NCBI RefSeq assembly: GCF_021191695.1
Contig: NZ_JAIWPT010000011.1
Coordinates: 62,001-126,000, forward strand
DNA: 64,000 nt
Source of the DNA: Proluteimonas luteida
Lineage (GTDB): Bacteria > Pseudomonadota > Gammaproteobacteria > Xanthomonadales > Xanthomonadaceae
Direction of reading: 5' to 3'
Shown here: in pieces, positions 27,019-34,440 of the stretch
Layout: each line of letters opens with the position of its first letter
Numbering within the stretch: the first letter of the stretch is position 1
Made by a program: the position numbers and the translations under genes
The notes under the pieces: generated by a model
What the model was told of the DNA's origin: nothing
Database searches by the model: none
What the model saw: the letters and a program-made list of their open reading frames with translations, nothing else

Positions 27019-27948
27019 TCAGTACTTCGGCACGCCGGAATCGACGCTGTCCGACCAGGCGTCGATGCCGCCGGCGACGTTGAACACCCGGGTGAAGCCC
27101 TGGTTGCGGAAATGCTCGGCGGCCTGCTGGCTGCGGCCGCCGTGGTGGCACAGGAAGGCCAGCGGGGTGTCCTTGGGCAATGCCTGCAGGCGCTGGATGC
27201 CGTCGCCGTCGAGCACTTCGAACGGACGTGCGACCGATGCGGCGGCGCGTTCTTCCGGCGGGCGCACGTCGACCAGGGTCAGGGTGCCGGCGGCGAGGCG
27301 GTCGTCGGCCTCGGCCGGGCTGATGTCCTGCACGGGCTTGGGCGCATTCGGGTTGTCGATGACCAGGCCGCGGCCGCGGATGTCGTCGGCGAAGTCGATC
27401 GTCAGGCCGTCGGCGCGGCGCGCGGCGGCGAGGTCGAACTGCACCGCGATGCCGTCGGCATCGGCGATGACCGCATTGGCATTGCGCGGCGCCAGCTGCA
27501 GGCGGGTGCGGAAGTTGCGGTCGATGTCGACCTGCAGCAGGTAGTCGCCGCCGGCGTCGGCGACCGCCTTGGCGATCATCTCGCGCGCGGCCGGGGTGAT
27601 GGCGATCGACGGCGGGGTGCGGTCGGGTGGGGCGACACCGAACACGGCATGCAGCTCGCCGCTGCCGGCCATCTGCTCGATGATGTCGCTGCCGCCGAGC
27701 AGTTCGCCGTCGACGTAGAGCTGCGGGATCGTCGGCCAGTCGCCGTAGACCTTGATGCCTTCGCGGATCTCGCCGTCCTCGAGCACGTTGACGTGCGCGT
27801 AGTCGACGCCCAGCGCGTCGAGCGCGGACACGGCCTTGGCGGAGAAGCCGCATTGCGGCGCCAGCGGCGAGCCCTTCATGAACAGCACGGCGCGGTTGCC
27901 CTGCAGCAGGGTTTCGATGCGGGTGCGGAGGGCGGGATCGAGGGACAT
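27019..27948 (-). CDS. Monothiol glutaredoxin / IscA-like / rhodanese fusion protein
   Basis: 309 residues in three parts. Residues 1-105 are a Grx4-type monothiol glutaredoxin with the CGFS active site (Cys33) and WPTIPQLYVDGELLGGSDI. Residues about 114-203 resemble an A-type Fe-S carrier (IAITPAAREMIAKAVADAGG to LVIDNPNAP) but keep none of its three cysteines. Residues 205-309 are a rhodanese domain with LVDVRPPEE and the active Cys267 in FLCHHGGRS. Grx4 proteins carry or deliver [2Fe-2S] clusters. The fusion suggests cluster or sulfur handling. ATG at 27981 in frame would add 11 residues and is an alternative start. Confidence 0.87.
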   Translation of the reverse strand: MSLDPALRTRIETLLQGNRAVLFMKGSPLAPQCGFSAKAVSALDALGVDYAHVNVLEDGEIREGIKVYGDWPTIPQLYVDGELLGGSDIIEQMAGSGELHAVFGVAPPDRTPPSIAITPAAREMIAKAVADAGGDYLLQVDIDRNFRTRLQLAPRNANAVIADADGIAVQFDLAAARRADGLTIDFADDIRGRGLVIDNPNAPKPVQDISPAEADDRLAAGTLTLVDVRPPEERAAASVARPFEVLDGDGIQRLQALPKDTPLAFLCHHGGRSQQAAEHFRNQGFTRVFNVAGGIDAWSDSVDSGVPKY

Positions 27949-28065
27949 GGCGGCGAATCCGGGATGCGGGAAGTCCGACATGGTAACGCGGCGCTCCGGA
28001 TGCAAGCCTGACCGCGGGCGCGAGGCGCCACAATGCGGCGATGCGCCGGCCACGCAGCTGGCATC

Positions 28066-28839
28066 ATGCGCGGCATGTCGCCGCACCGTCCGCCCCGCCG
28101 TCCGCATCTGTGGCTGCCGCTGCTGCTGGCCTCGCAGCTGGCGGTGGTCGTCGCGTGGTGGTGGCTGGGCTGGCGGGTCGGGCTGCCGCTGCTGCTGGCC
28201 AGCCATGCGCTGTGCCTGTGGGGCGTGCTGGCGCCGGGTTCGCGTCTGTTCGGGCCGGTGCTGACCCGGCTGCCGGACGGGGCGCAAGGCGTCTGGCTGA
28301 CGATCGACGACGGCCCGTCCGACGACACCCTGCCGCTGCTGGACCTGCTGGACGCGCACGGGGCGAAGGCCACGTTCTTCCTGGTCGGCGCGCGCGCGCG
28401 TGCACGGCCGGAGCTGGTGCGCGAGATCCTCCGCCGCGGCCACGGCATCGGCAACCACAGCCAGACCCATCCGCAGGCGGTGTTCTGGGCGCTGGGGCCG
28501 GCGCGGATGCGGCGCGAGATCCTCGACTGCCAGCGCACGCTCAGCGGGATCGCCGGGCAGGCGCCGGTGTGGTTCCGCTCGGTCGTCGGCCACAGCAACC
28601 CGTTCGTGCATGCGCCGCTGCGCGACGCCGGCCTGGCGCGCGTGGGCTGGTCCGCACGCGGGTTCGATGCGGTCGAGGCGGATGTCGACAGGGTGGTGTC
28701 GCGGATCGCCGCGGACCTCGCACCGGGTGCGATCGTGCTGCTGCACGAGGGCGCCGGGCACGGACGCAATGTCGGGATGGTCGCAGGCGTGCTGGCGAGG
28801 ATCCAGGCACAGGGCCTGCGCGCGGTGTTGCCCGACTGA
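28066..28839 (+). CDS. Polysaccharide deacetylase (NodB-like) family protein
   Basis: 257 residues. Two N-terminal hydrophobic helices anchor it to the membrane, then a NodB domain follows: LTIDDGPSDDTLPLLDLLD with the metal/catalytic Asp pair, GHGIGNHSQTHP with the two zinc-binding histidines, and IVLLHEGAG near the end. Such enzymes remove N-acetyl groups from chitin-like or cell-wall glycans; the exact glycan is unknown. Several starts are possible (28033, 28066, 28075). No clear ribosome-binding site was found. Confidence 0.85.
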   Translation: MRGMSPHRPPRRPHLWLPLLLASQLAVVVAWWWLGWRVGLPLLLASHALCLWGVLAPGSRLFGPVLTRLPDGAQGVWLTIDDGPSDDTLPLLDLLDAHGAKATFFLVGARARARPELVREILRRGHGIGNHSQTHPQAVFWALGPARMRREILDCQRTLSGIAGQAPVWFRSVVGHSNPFVHAPLRDAGLARVGWSARGFDAVEADVDRVVSRIAADLAPGAIVLLHEGAGHGRNVGMVAGVLARIQAQGLRAVLPD

Positions 28840-28868
28840 CGAAGCGTCCGCATCCGCGCCTGCCGTCG

Positions 28869-28913
28869 CGTAGGGCGGGACTTGTCCCGCCGTCTGGACG
28901 AGACCCGCCTACG
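28869..28913. repeat. REP-like pair overlapping a gene end
   Basis: CGTAGGGCGGGACTTGTCCC and GACGAGACCCGCCTACG are inverted, partly degenerate arms of the family at 26734-26795. The right arm supplies the TAG stop codon of the methyltransferase at 28909. Confidence 0.75.
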
Positions 28914-29616
28914 TGCGCTCGCCGACGATCAGCCAGTTGTTGAACGGGGTGTCGCCGTACAGCGGCCGGATCGTGGTGCGCAGGCCGGCGCCTTCGAGCT
29001 GGCTGCGCAGGCCGTCGGCGGTGGGGTAGCACTTGGCGCGTTCCTGCATCCAGCCGACCAGGTTCGCCAGGCGGTCGGTGACGCGCGTGGTGCGGCTGCG
29101 CGGGGAGTCGTCGGCCACGCCGCTGCGGATCACCAGCCGCGCGCCTGGATCGAGCATCGCGATCACGGTGTCGAGCAGCGCGCGCTGCTTGTCGTGCGAC
29201 AGGTACTGCAGCACGTCGAGGATCGCGACGCTGCCGCGATGGTCCGGCGCGCCGTTGGCCAGGTCGACGACGTCGAAGCGTGCCTCGCGCAGGCCGGTGC
29301 GCGCGGCGACCTCGCGGCCGCGGCGGATCTTGGCCGCGTCGATGTCGACGCCGTAGTAGGCCAGCCGCTGGCCGTCGGCATGCAGCGCATGCGCCAGCAG
29401 GCCGAGGCCGCAGCCCAGGTCCAGCACCGGCGCGCGCGTCGGCCGCAGCGCGTCGAGCACGCCCGGATACAGCGGGTCGGTGCGCAGCTTGGTCAGCGTG
29501 TAGTAGTAGTCGTAGCGGTTGCCGAGCGGATGTTTCGGCAGGAACGCGCGGGCGATGCCGCGCGCGGCGGCGCGGTCGAAGGGGGCGGTCGGAGGCGAGG
29601 TCGCGGTCGAAGTCAT
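28909..29616 (-). CDS. SAM-dependent class I methyltransferase
   Basis: 235 residues. The SAM-binding core reads VLDLGCGLGLLAHAL, followed by YGVDIDAAKIRRGREVA and the VAILDVLQYLSHDKQ strand. The C-terminal PLYGDTPFNNWLIVGER resembles methyltransferases acting on lipids or small acids. Substrate unknown. The ATG at 29616 overlaps the stop of the SGNH hydrolase gene by four bases, which decides the start over an upstream in-frame option at 29664. Confidence 0.85.
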   Translation of the reverse strand: MTSTATSPPTAPFDRAAARGIARAFLPKHPLGNRYDYYYTLTKLRTDPLYPGVLDALRPTRAPVLDLGCGLGLLAHALHADGQRLAYYGVDIDAAKIRRGREVAARTGLREARFDVVDLANGAPDHRGSVAILDVLQYLSHDKQRALLDTVIAMLDPGARLVIRSGVADDSPRSRTTRVTDRLANLVGWMQERAKCYPTADGLRSQLEGAGLRTTIRPLYGDTPFNNWLIVGERT

Positions 29617-30230
29617 GGGCGCGACAATAAGCCGCGCGCGACCGGCAGCGCCAGCCGGGTCCATTCGGCGTACAGCGCCGCGGACGGGTGCAGGCCGTCG
29701 TCGGCGAGCATCGCGATCTCGCCGCCGCGCGCCCGGCTGACCGGGGCGATGTCGACGAAGGCGACGCCGTGCACCGCGCAGCTGCGCGCCGCGGCCGCAT
29801 TGAAGGCGTCGAGTTCGCGCGCGATCCGGGCGCGGTCGCGGCCCAGGCCGATCGCGAACGGGGTCACCCCCCAGTCGGGGATCGCCAGCACCAGCACCCG
29901 GCCCGCATTACCGCCGGCGAAACCGGTCGCGCGCCGCAGCAGCGCGTCGAACTGCTGCGCGTACTCCCCGACATTGCGCCCGCGGTACTGGTTGTTGACC
30001 CCGATCAGCAGGCTGACCAGGGCGTACGGCCCCTGCGGTGCGGCGGCGTCGATCGCCGCATCGAGTTCGTCGGTGGTCCAGCCGGTGCGGGCGATGATCT
30101 CCGGCGGGTCCAGCGAGATGCTTTCGCCGCGCAGCGCCGCGGCCAGCTGCACCGGCCAGCGCGCGTCGTCGGCGACGCCCTCGCCGATGGTGTAGCTGTC
30201 GCCAAGCGCGAGATAGCGTGCGGAGTTCAT
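29613..30230 (-). CDS. SGNH/GDSL-type esterase-lipase family protein
   Basis: 205 residues with the SGNH blocks: YLALGDSYTIGEGV (catalytic Ser), the Gly region before ARTGWTTDEL, LIGVNNQYRG (Asn) and DGLHPSAALYAEW (Asp and His). No signal peptide is seen, so it is probably cytoplasmic. Such enzymes hydrolyse small esters or acyl groups. Overlaps both neighbours by four bases (ATGA), so the three genes form one translationally coupled operon. Confidence 0.88.
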   Translation of the reverse strand: MNSARYLALGDSYTIGEGVADDARWPVQLAAALRGESISLDPPEIIARTGWTTDELDAAIDAAAPQGPYALVSLLIGVNNQYRGRNVGEYAQQFDALLRRATGFAGGNAGRVLVLAIPDWGVTPFAIGLGRDRARIARELDAFNAAAARSCAVHGVAFVDIAPVSRARGGEIAMLADDGLHPSAALYAEWTRLALPVARGLLSRP

Positions 30231-30961
30231 CGCCGCTGTGCGATGCCGAGCGCGACCGCGCGGGTGCGCAGCCATTGCAACCGTGCGACGTCGCGCTGCC
30301 ACTGGCAGCGCGACCAGTCCTCGGCGGCATCGTCCTCCAGCCCGGCGGGATCGCCGCAGGCCTTTCGCGAGGCCGCCAGCCAGTCGCGTTGCGCCGCCTG
30401 CAGCGCGGCCGCCTCGTCGCGGCGCCCGGGGCCGAGCTGCAGGCGCAGGCGACGGTAGGCGGCATTGAGCGCATCATCCGAACGTGCCTGCAGGAACGCG
30501 AACGGCATTTCGGCATGCAGCACGCCGGGCAGGTTGGGGATCGGGAAATGCTCGCCGGCATTGCCGTTGCTGAAGCCGTCGATCTCCACGTCGAGATCGA
30601 TCAGGGCATCGCCGTCGCGCGGCGCGGGCAGGCGGTAGCTGGCGAGCAGCACGTCGCGATTGCCGGCGCCGCCGAGCAGCCGGTACGGAACCGCGCCGAG
30701 GTCGCGGCTGTCCTGGAACACGCGCAGGCGATAGCAGCCATCGACGGGGGTGTCGCCGCCGGGACAGTCGCGTGGCGACAGGCCGCTGGGTTCTTCCGGT
30801 GGCCGGTCGATGTGGCGGACCTCGACCAGCAGGCGCACCTCGTCGCCGATGCGCACGAGATCGAGCGGATGTGCGCTGAGGGTGCGTTCCGCCCGGGCCG
30901 TGGATGCCAGCCCGCACAGGGCAAGTCCCGCCAGCAGCGTGGCCGCGAGGCGGGCCGTCAT
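30227..30961 (-). CDS. Secreted protein with LprI-like C-terminus
   Basis: 244 residues. Signal peptide (AATLLAGLALCGLASTARA), then a beta-rich region of unknown type. The C-terminal 75 residues carry the LprI/DUF1311 pattern: DDALNAAYRRLRLQL, AAQRDWLAASRKACGD and a last conserved Cys (WSRCQWQRDVARLQWL). LprI of Mycobacterium inhibits lysozyme; whether this protein does is unknown. The ATG at 30961 is preferred over an upstream TTG. First gene of the coupled operon with the SGNH hydrolase and methyltransferase. Confidence 0.75.
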   Translation of the reverse strand: MTARLAATLLAGLALCGLASTARAERTLSAHPLDLVRIGDEVRLLVEVRHIDRPPEEPSGLSPRDCPGGDTPVDGCYRLRVFQDSRDLGAVPYRLLGGAGNRDVLLASYRLPAPRDGDALIDLDVEIDGFSNGNAGEHFPIPNLPGVLHAEMPFAFLQARSDDALNAAYRRLRLQLGPGRRDEAAALQAAQRDWLAASRKACGDPAGLEDDAAEDWSRCQWQRDVARLQWLRTRAVALGIAQRR

Positions 30962-30982
30962 CACAACGCCCAACGCGGACGC

Positions 30983-32248
30983 TCAGGCCGCGCTGGAGCG
31001 GCGCGCGAGCGGCACGACCTTGCCGATGCCCTCGGCATGCCGGTCGAGCACGCGCTCGATCCGCGCGAAGACCTCGCGCAGCTGCTCGGGCTGCGGCAGC
31101 AGGGTCACGCGGAAGTGGTTGCGGTAGGGCACGTTGAAGCTGTTGCCCGGCACCACCAGCACGCCCTCGGCCTCCATCAGTTCCAGCGCGAAGGCGTGGT
31201 CGTCGAAGCCCTGGGCGAACTCGTCGGATACGCCGGGGAACGCGTACAGCGCACCGCCTGGCGCGGCGAGCTTCAGGTAGTTGCTGGCGGCGCAGGCCTC
31301 GACGACCACGCGCCGCGCCTCGTACAGGCGGCCGCCCGGCCGGCACAGCGGGGTGATCGTGTCGACGCCGGTCAACGCGGCCTCGATCGCGAACTGGCCC
31401 GGCACGTTGGCGCACAGGCGCAGCGCGCCGAGCAGGTCCATCGCGTTGCGGAAGTCGCGCATGCGGGCCTCGTCGCCCGACAGCACCGCCCAGCCGACGC
31501 GCCAGCCGCAGGCGCGGTGCACCTTCGACAGGCCGCCGAACGACAGGCACGGCACGTCGCCGGCGAGCGGCGCCAGCGGCGTGAACTCCGCGCCGTCGTA
31601 GAGGATGCCGTCGTAGATCTCGTCGCACAGCAGCAGCAGGTTGTGCTTGGCGGCGATCGCGACGATGCGCTCGAGCAGCTCGCGCGGGTACACCGCGCCG
31701 GTCGGGTTGTTGGGGTTGATCAGCACGATCGCGCGGGTGCGCGGCGAGACCAGCGCCTCCATCTCGTCGGGGTCGGGCAGGAAGCCGTTGGCGACCTTGC
31801 AGCGGTAGAACACCGGGCGGCCGTCGTTGAGGATCGTCGCCGCCGACCACAGCGGGTAGTCGGGCGAGGGCACCAGCACCTCGTCGCCGGGATTGAGCAG
31901 CGCGCGCAGCGCGATGTCGATCAGCTCGCTGACGCCGTTGCCGACGAACACCCGGTCGGGCGATGCGCCCGGGGTGCCGCGCGCGGCATGGTGCGCGGCG
32001 ATGGCCTCGCGCGCGAGCGGCAGGCCCTGCTGGTGGGTGTAGGGGTCGGTGTTGTGGATGTGGTCGGCGATCGCGTGCTGCAGGTGCTCGGGCGCGCGAA
32101 ATCCGAACGCGCCGGGATTGCCGATGTTGAGCTTGATCAGCGTGCGTCCCTGGGCCTCCAGCTCGCGCGCGCGCCGCGCCAGTTCGCCGCGGATCTCGTA
32201 GCGGACTTCGGACAGGCGTTCACGGGTCTTCAGGCTGGGGGCGGACAT
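30983..32248 (-). CDS. alaA: PLP-dependent aminotransferase, AlaA-like
   Basis: 421 residues of the fold-type I aspartate aminotransferase superfamily. INPNNPTGAVYPRELL, CDEIYDGILYDG with Asp209 and Tyr212, and the PLP lysine Lys242 in FGGLSKVHRACGWR match the alanine transaminase AlaA of gammaproteobacteria. It would interconvert pyruvate/glutamate and alanine/2-oxoglutarate. The symbol rests on overall likeness; a related AlaC or AspC-like activity is possible. It ends 21 bases upstream of the LprI-like gene and may head that transcript. Confidence 0.83.
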   Translation of the reverse strand: MSAPSLKTRERLSEVRYEIRGELARRARELEAQGRTLIKLNIGNPGAFGFRAPEHLQHAIADHIHNTDPYTHQQGLPLAREAIAAHHAARGTPGASPDRVFVGNGVSELIDIALRALLNPGDEVLVPSPDYPLWSAATILNDGRPVFYRCKVANGFLPDPDEMEALVSPRTRAIVLINPNNPTGAVYPRELLERIVAIAAKHNLLLLCDEIYDGILYDGAEFTPLAPLAGDVPCLSFGGLSKVHRACGWRVGWAVLSGDEARMRDFRNAMDLLGALRLCANVPGQFAIEAALTGVDTITPLCRPGGRLYEARRVVVEACAASNYLKLAAPGGALYAFPGVSDEFAQGFDDHAFALELMEAEGVLVVPGNSFNVPYRNHFRVTLLPQPEQLREVFARIERVLDRHAEGIGKVVPLARRSSAA

Positions 32249-32535
32249 TGCGGTGGATTCGGGACGGACCAGCGTTCGATGCTAGCGGAAAAGCCGCATG
32301 AATGCGGGTCGGTCCGACGAATGGTCCAGGCGGGGCCGACCGGCCGGAGCGCCGCGCCGGCGGCTTCGCTTTTCCGCCGCCCCAGGTTTCTGACATCCCT
32401 CGCCGCGTTCGGGACGACGGGAGGCGACGGGATCCGGGCGGCAGGGATCGCCGGCGCTGCCCGGCCCGTCATGGCGCGGCTCCCTTCCACGTGGCCATCG
32501 GCAGACCGTGCGGGAATGCGGGCTAGAATCCGCGC
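32249..32535. other. Divergent promoter region between alaA-like gene and rsgA
   Basis: No gene is seen in this stretch. It holds a degenerate copy (32395-32416) of the TCCCTCGC...CGGGACGAC repeat also present at 21094. At the right end TAGAAT (32524-32529) is a good -10 box reading towards rsgA. Confidence 0.6.
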
Positions 32536-32562
32536 ATGACGACCGCGCCCGCTTCCGTTTGA
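32536..32562 (+). CDS. Eight-codon leader ORF overlapping rsgA start
   Basis: ATG ACG ACC GCG CCC GCT TCC GTT TGA (peptide MTTAPASV). It begins six bases after the TAGAAT -10 box, where a leaderless start would be expected, and its stop overlaps the TTG used for rsgA. It may be a true upstream ORF that couples translation to rsgA. Alternatively it is the original rsgA start knocked out of frame by an indel. Confidence 0.4.
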   Translation: MTTAPASV

Positions 32563-33701
32563 GTTCCGGCCCCGCCGCGCTGCGCGCGATCGGCTGGCCG
32601 TTCGACGGGCCGCCGACCGGCGACTGGGCCGACTGCATGGCCGCGCATCCGCACGCGCAACCGGCCCGCGTCATCGAACAGCACCGCTCCGGCTACATCG
32701 TCGCCGGGGGCCCCGACGCCGGCGTCGCCGTCGAATCGCCGCCCGAATGGCTGCGCCGCAGCGGCTACCGCAAGGGCACGATGGCACCCGAGGACCGCGC
32801 CGCGGTCGGCGACTGGGTGCTGGTCGAGGACGGCAGACGCATCGTCGCGCTGCTGCCGCGGCGCAGCGCGATCAAGCGCGCGGCCGCCGGGGAGCATTAC
32901 CGCCAGCAGCTGATCGCCGCGAACATCGACACCGTGCTGATCGTCTGCGGCCTCGATGCCGACTTCAATCCGCGCCGGATCGAGCGCTACCTGCTGCTGG
33001 TGCAGGGCGGCGGCACGCCGGTGATCGTGCTGACCAAGGCCGACACGCCCGGCGCCGACGTCGCCGCGGCGCGCGCCGCGCTGGCCGAGATCGGCGCGCA
33101 GGGCATCGAGGTCGTCGCGGTCAACGCGCGCGACCCGGCCAGCGTCGCGGTGCTGCACCGCTGGCTCGGGCCGGGCCGGACCGCGGTGCTGGTCGGCAGC
33201 TCCGGGGCCGGCAAGTCGACGCTGACCAACAGCCTGCTCGGCATCGAGCGGATGAAGACCGCCGCGGTGCGCGAGACCGACGACCGCGGCCGCCATACCA
33301 CCACCCACCGCGCGCTGATCCCGCTGCCCTCGGGCGCCTGCCTGATCGACACGCCGGGCATGCGCGAGCTCAAGCCGACCGGCGAGGAAGACCTGGCCGA
33401 CGGCGGTTTCGCCGACATCGAGGCGCTGGCCGCCGGCTGCCGGTTCCGCGACTGCGGCCATGGCGCCGAGCCGGGCTGTGCACTGCGCGCGGCGGTCGAG
33501 GCCGGCACGCTGTCGCCGGCGCGGCTGGCGAGCTACCTGAAACTGCGCGACGAACTCAGCGACGCCACCGGCAGGCGCGCCGACCGCATGGCGCACAAGC
33601 CCGATGCGAAGGCCGCGCCGCCGAAGCCCGCCGGCCGCACCGGCGGCCGGCCGCCGGGCAAGCCGGCGCGGCGCGGCAGCGACTGGACCCGCGAGGACTG
33701 A
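32559..33701 (+). CDS. rsgA: Ribosome small-subunit-dependent GTPase A
   Basis: RsgA (YjeQ) is a circularly permuted GTPase that helps late 30S maturation. The 380-residue frame shows the OB-fold, then permuted G motifs: VLTKAD (G4), the P-loop GSSGAGKSTLTNSL (G1), RGRHTTTHRA (G2) and DTPGMREL (G3). The C-terminal zinc site is CRFRDCGHGAEPGC. The conserved N-terminus (ALRAIGWPF) is in a frame whose only nearby start is TTG at 32559; a more distant GTG at 32508 lies upstream of the -10 box and is unlikely. A Lys/Pro/Gly-rich tail is typical of this group. Confidence 0.93.
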   Translation: MSSGPAALRAIGWPFDGPPTGDWADCMAAHPHAQPARVIEQHRSGYIVAGGPDAGVAVESPPEWLRRSGYRKGTMAPEDRAAVGDWVLVEDGRRIVALLPRRSAIKRAAAGEHYRQQLIAANIDTVLIVCGLDADFNPRRIERYLLLVQGGGTPVIVLTKADTPGADVAAARAALAEIGAQGIEVVAVNARDPASVAVLHRWLGPGRTAVLVGSSGAGKSTLTNSLLGIERMKTAAVRETDDRGRHTTTHRALIPLPSGACLIDTPGMRELKPTGEEDLADGGFADIEALAAGCRFRDCGHGAEPGCALRAAVEAGTLSPARLASYLKLRDELSDATGRRADRMAHKPDAKAAPPKPAGRTGGRPPGKPARRGSDWTRED

Positions 33702-33767
33702 GGGGCGTCCCTTCCAGGGGCTTCGGCCGCCGGGAACGTCCGCGCCGCGCCGTGCCAGACTAGCGCC

Positions 33768-34409
33768 ATGACTTCCGCTCCGACGATCCTGGTCGCCGAC
33801 GACCATCCGCTGTTCCGCGCCGCGGTGCTGCACGCGCTGCGCGACAGCCTCGGCGCGATCGACGTGGTCGAGGCGGCGAGCGCATCGGCGCTGGCCGCCG
33901 CGCTCGATGCCCAGCCGCGGATCGAGCTGGTGCTGCTGGACCTGGCGATGCCGGGCGCGCGCGGGCTGTCGTCGCTGGTGTACCTGCGCGGCGAGCGGCC
34001 CGAGGTGCCGGTGGTCGTGATCTCGTCCAACGACCACCCGCGCACCGTGCGCCGGGTGCAGCAGTTCGGCGCGGCCGGGTTCATCTCCAAGTCGGCGCCG
34101 GCCGAGTCGATCGGCCAGGCCGTGGCCACGGTGCTCGACGGCGGCAGCTGGTTCCCGCCGCTGACCGCCGAGCGCTCCGAGGCCGATGCCCGGCTCGCCG
34201 CGCGCCTCGCGCAGCTGACCCCGCAGCAGTTCCGGGTGCTGATGTGCCTGGCCGACGGCCTGCTCAACAAGCAGATCGCCCACGTGCTCGGGCTGGCGGA
34301 GAACACGGTGAAGGTGCATGTCACCGCGATCCTGAAGAAGCTCGAATGCCACAGCCGGACCCAGGCCGCGCTGCTGGTCAAGGCGCTGGAGCCGGAAGGC
34401 GAGGTCTAG
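33768..34409 (+). CDS. LuxR/NarL-family response regulator
   Basis: 213 residues. Receiver domain with phosphoacceptor Asp58 in VLLDLAMPG, Lys in FISKSAP, and a C-terminal LuxR helix-turn-helix (LTPQQFRVLMCLADGLLNKQIAHVLGLAENTVKVHV). It is convergent with the hybrid kinase at 34441 (31 bases between stops), and the two probably form one signalling system. Likely target genes are the porins and dctA nearby, by context only. Confidence 0.9.
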   Translation: MTSAPTILVADDHPLFRAAVLHALRDSLGAIDVVEAASASALAAALDAQPRIELVLLDLAMPGARGLSSLVYLRGERPEVPVVVISSNDHPRTVRRVQQFGAAGFISKSAPAESIGQAVATVLDGGSWFPPLTAERSEADARLAARLAQLTPQQFRVLMCLADGLLNKQIAHVLGLAENTVKVHVTAILKKLECHSRTQAALLVKALEPEGEV

Positions 34410-34440
34410 GCGGGCCGGCTCCGATCGCGCCCGCCGGCGG

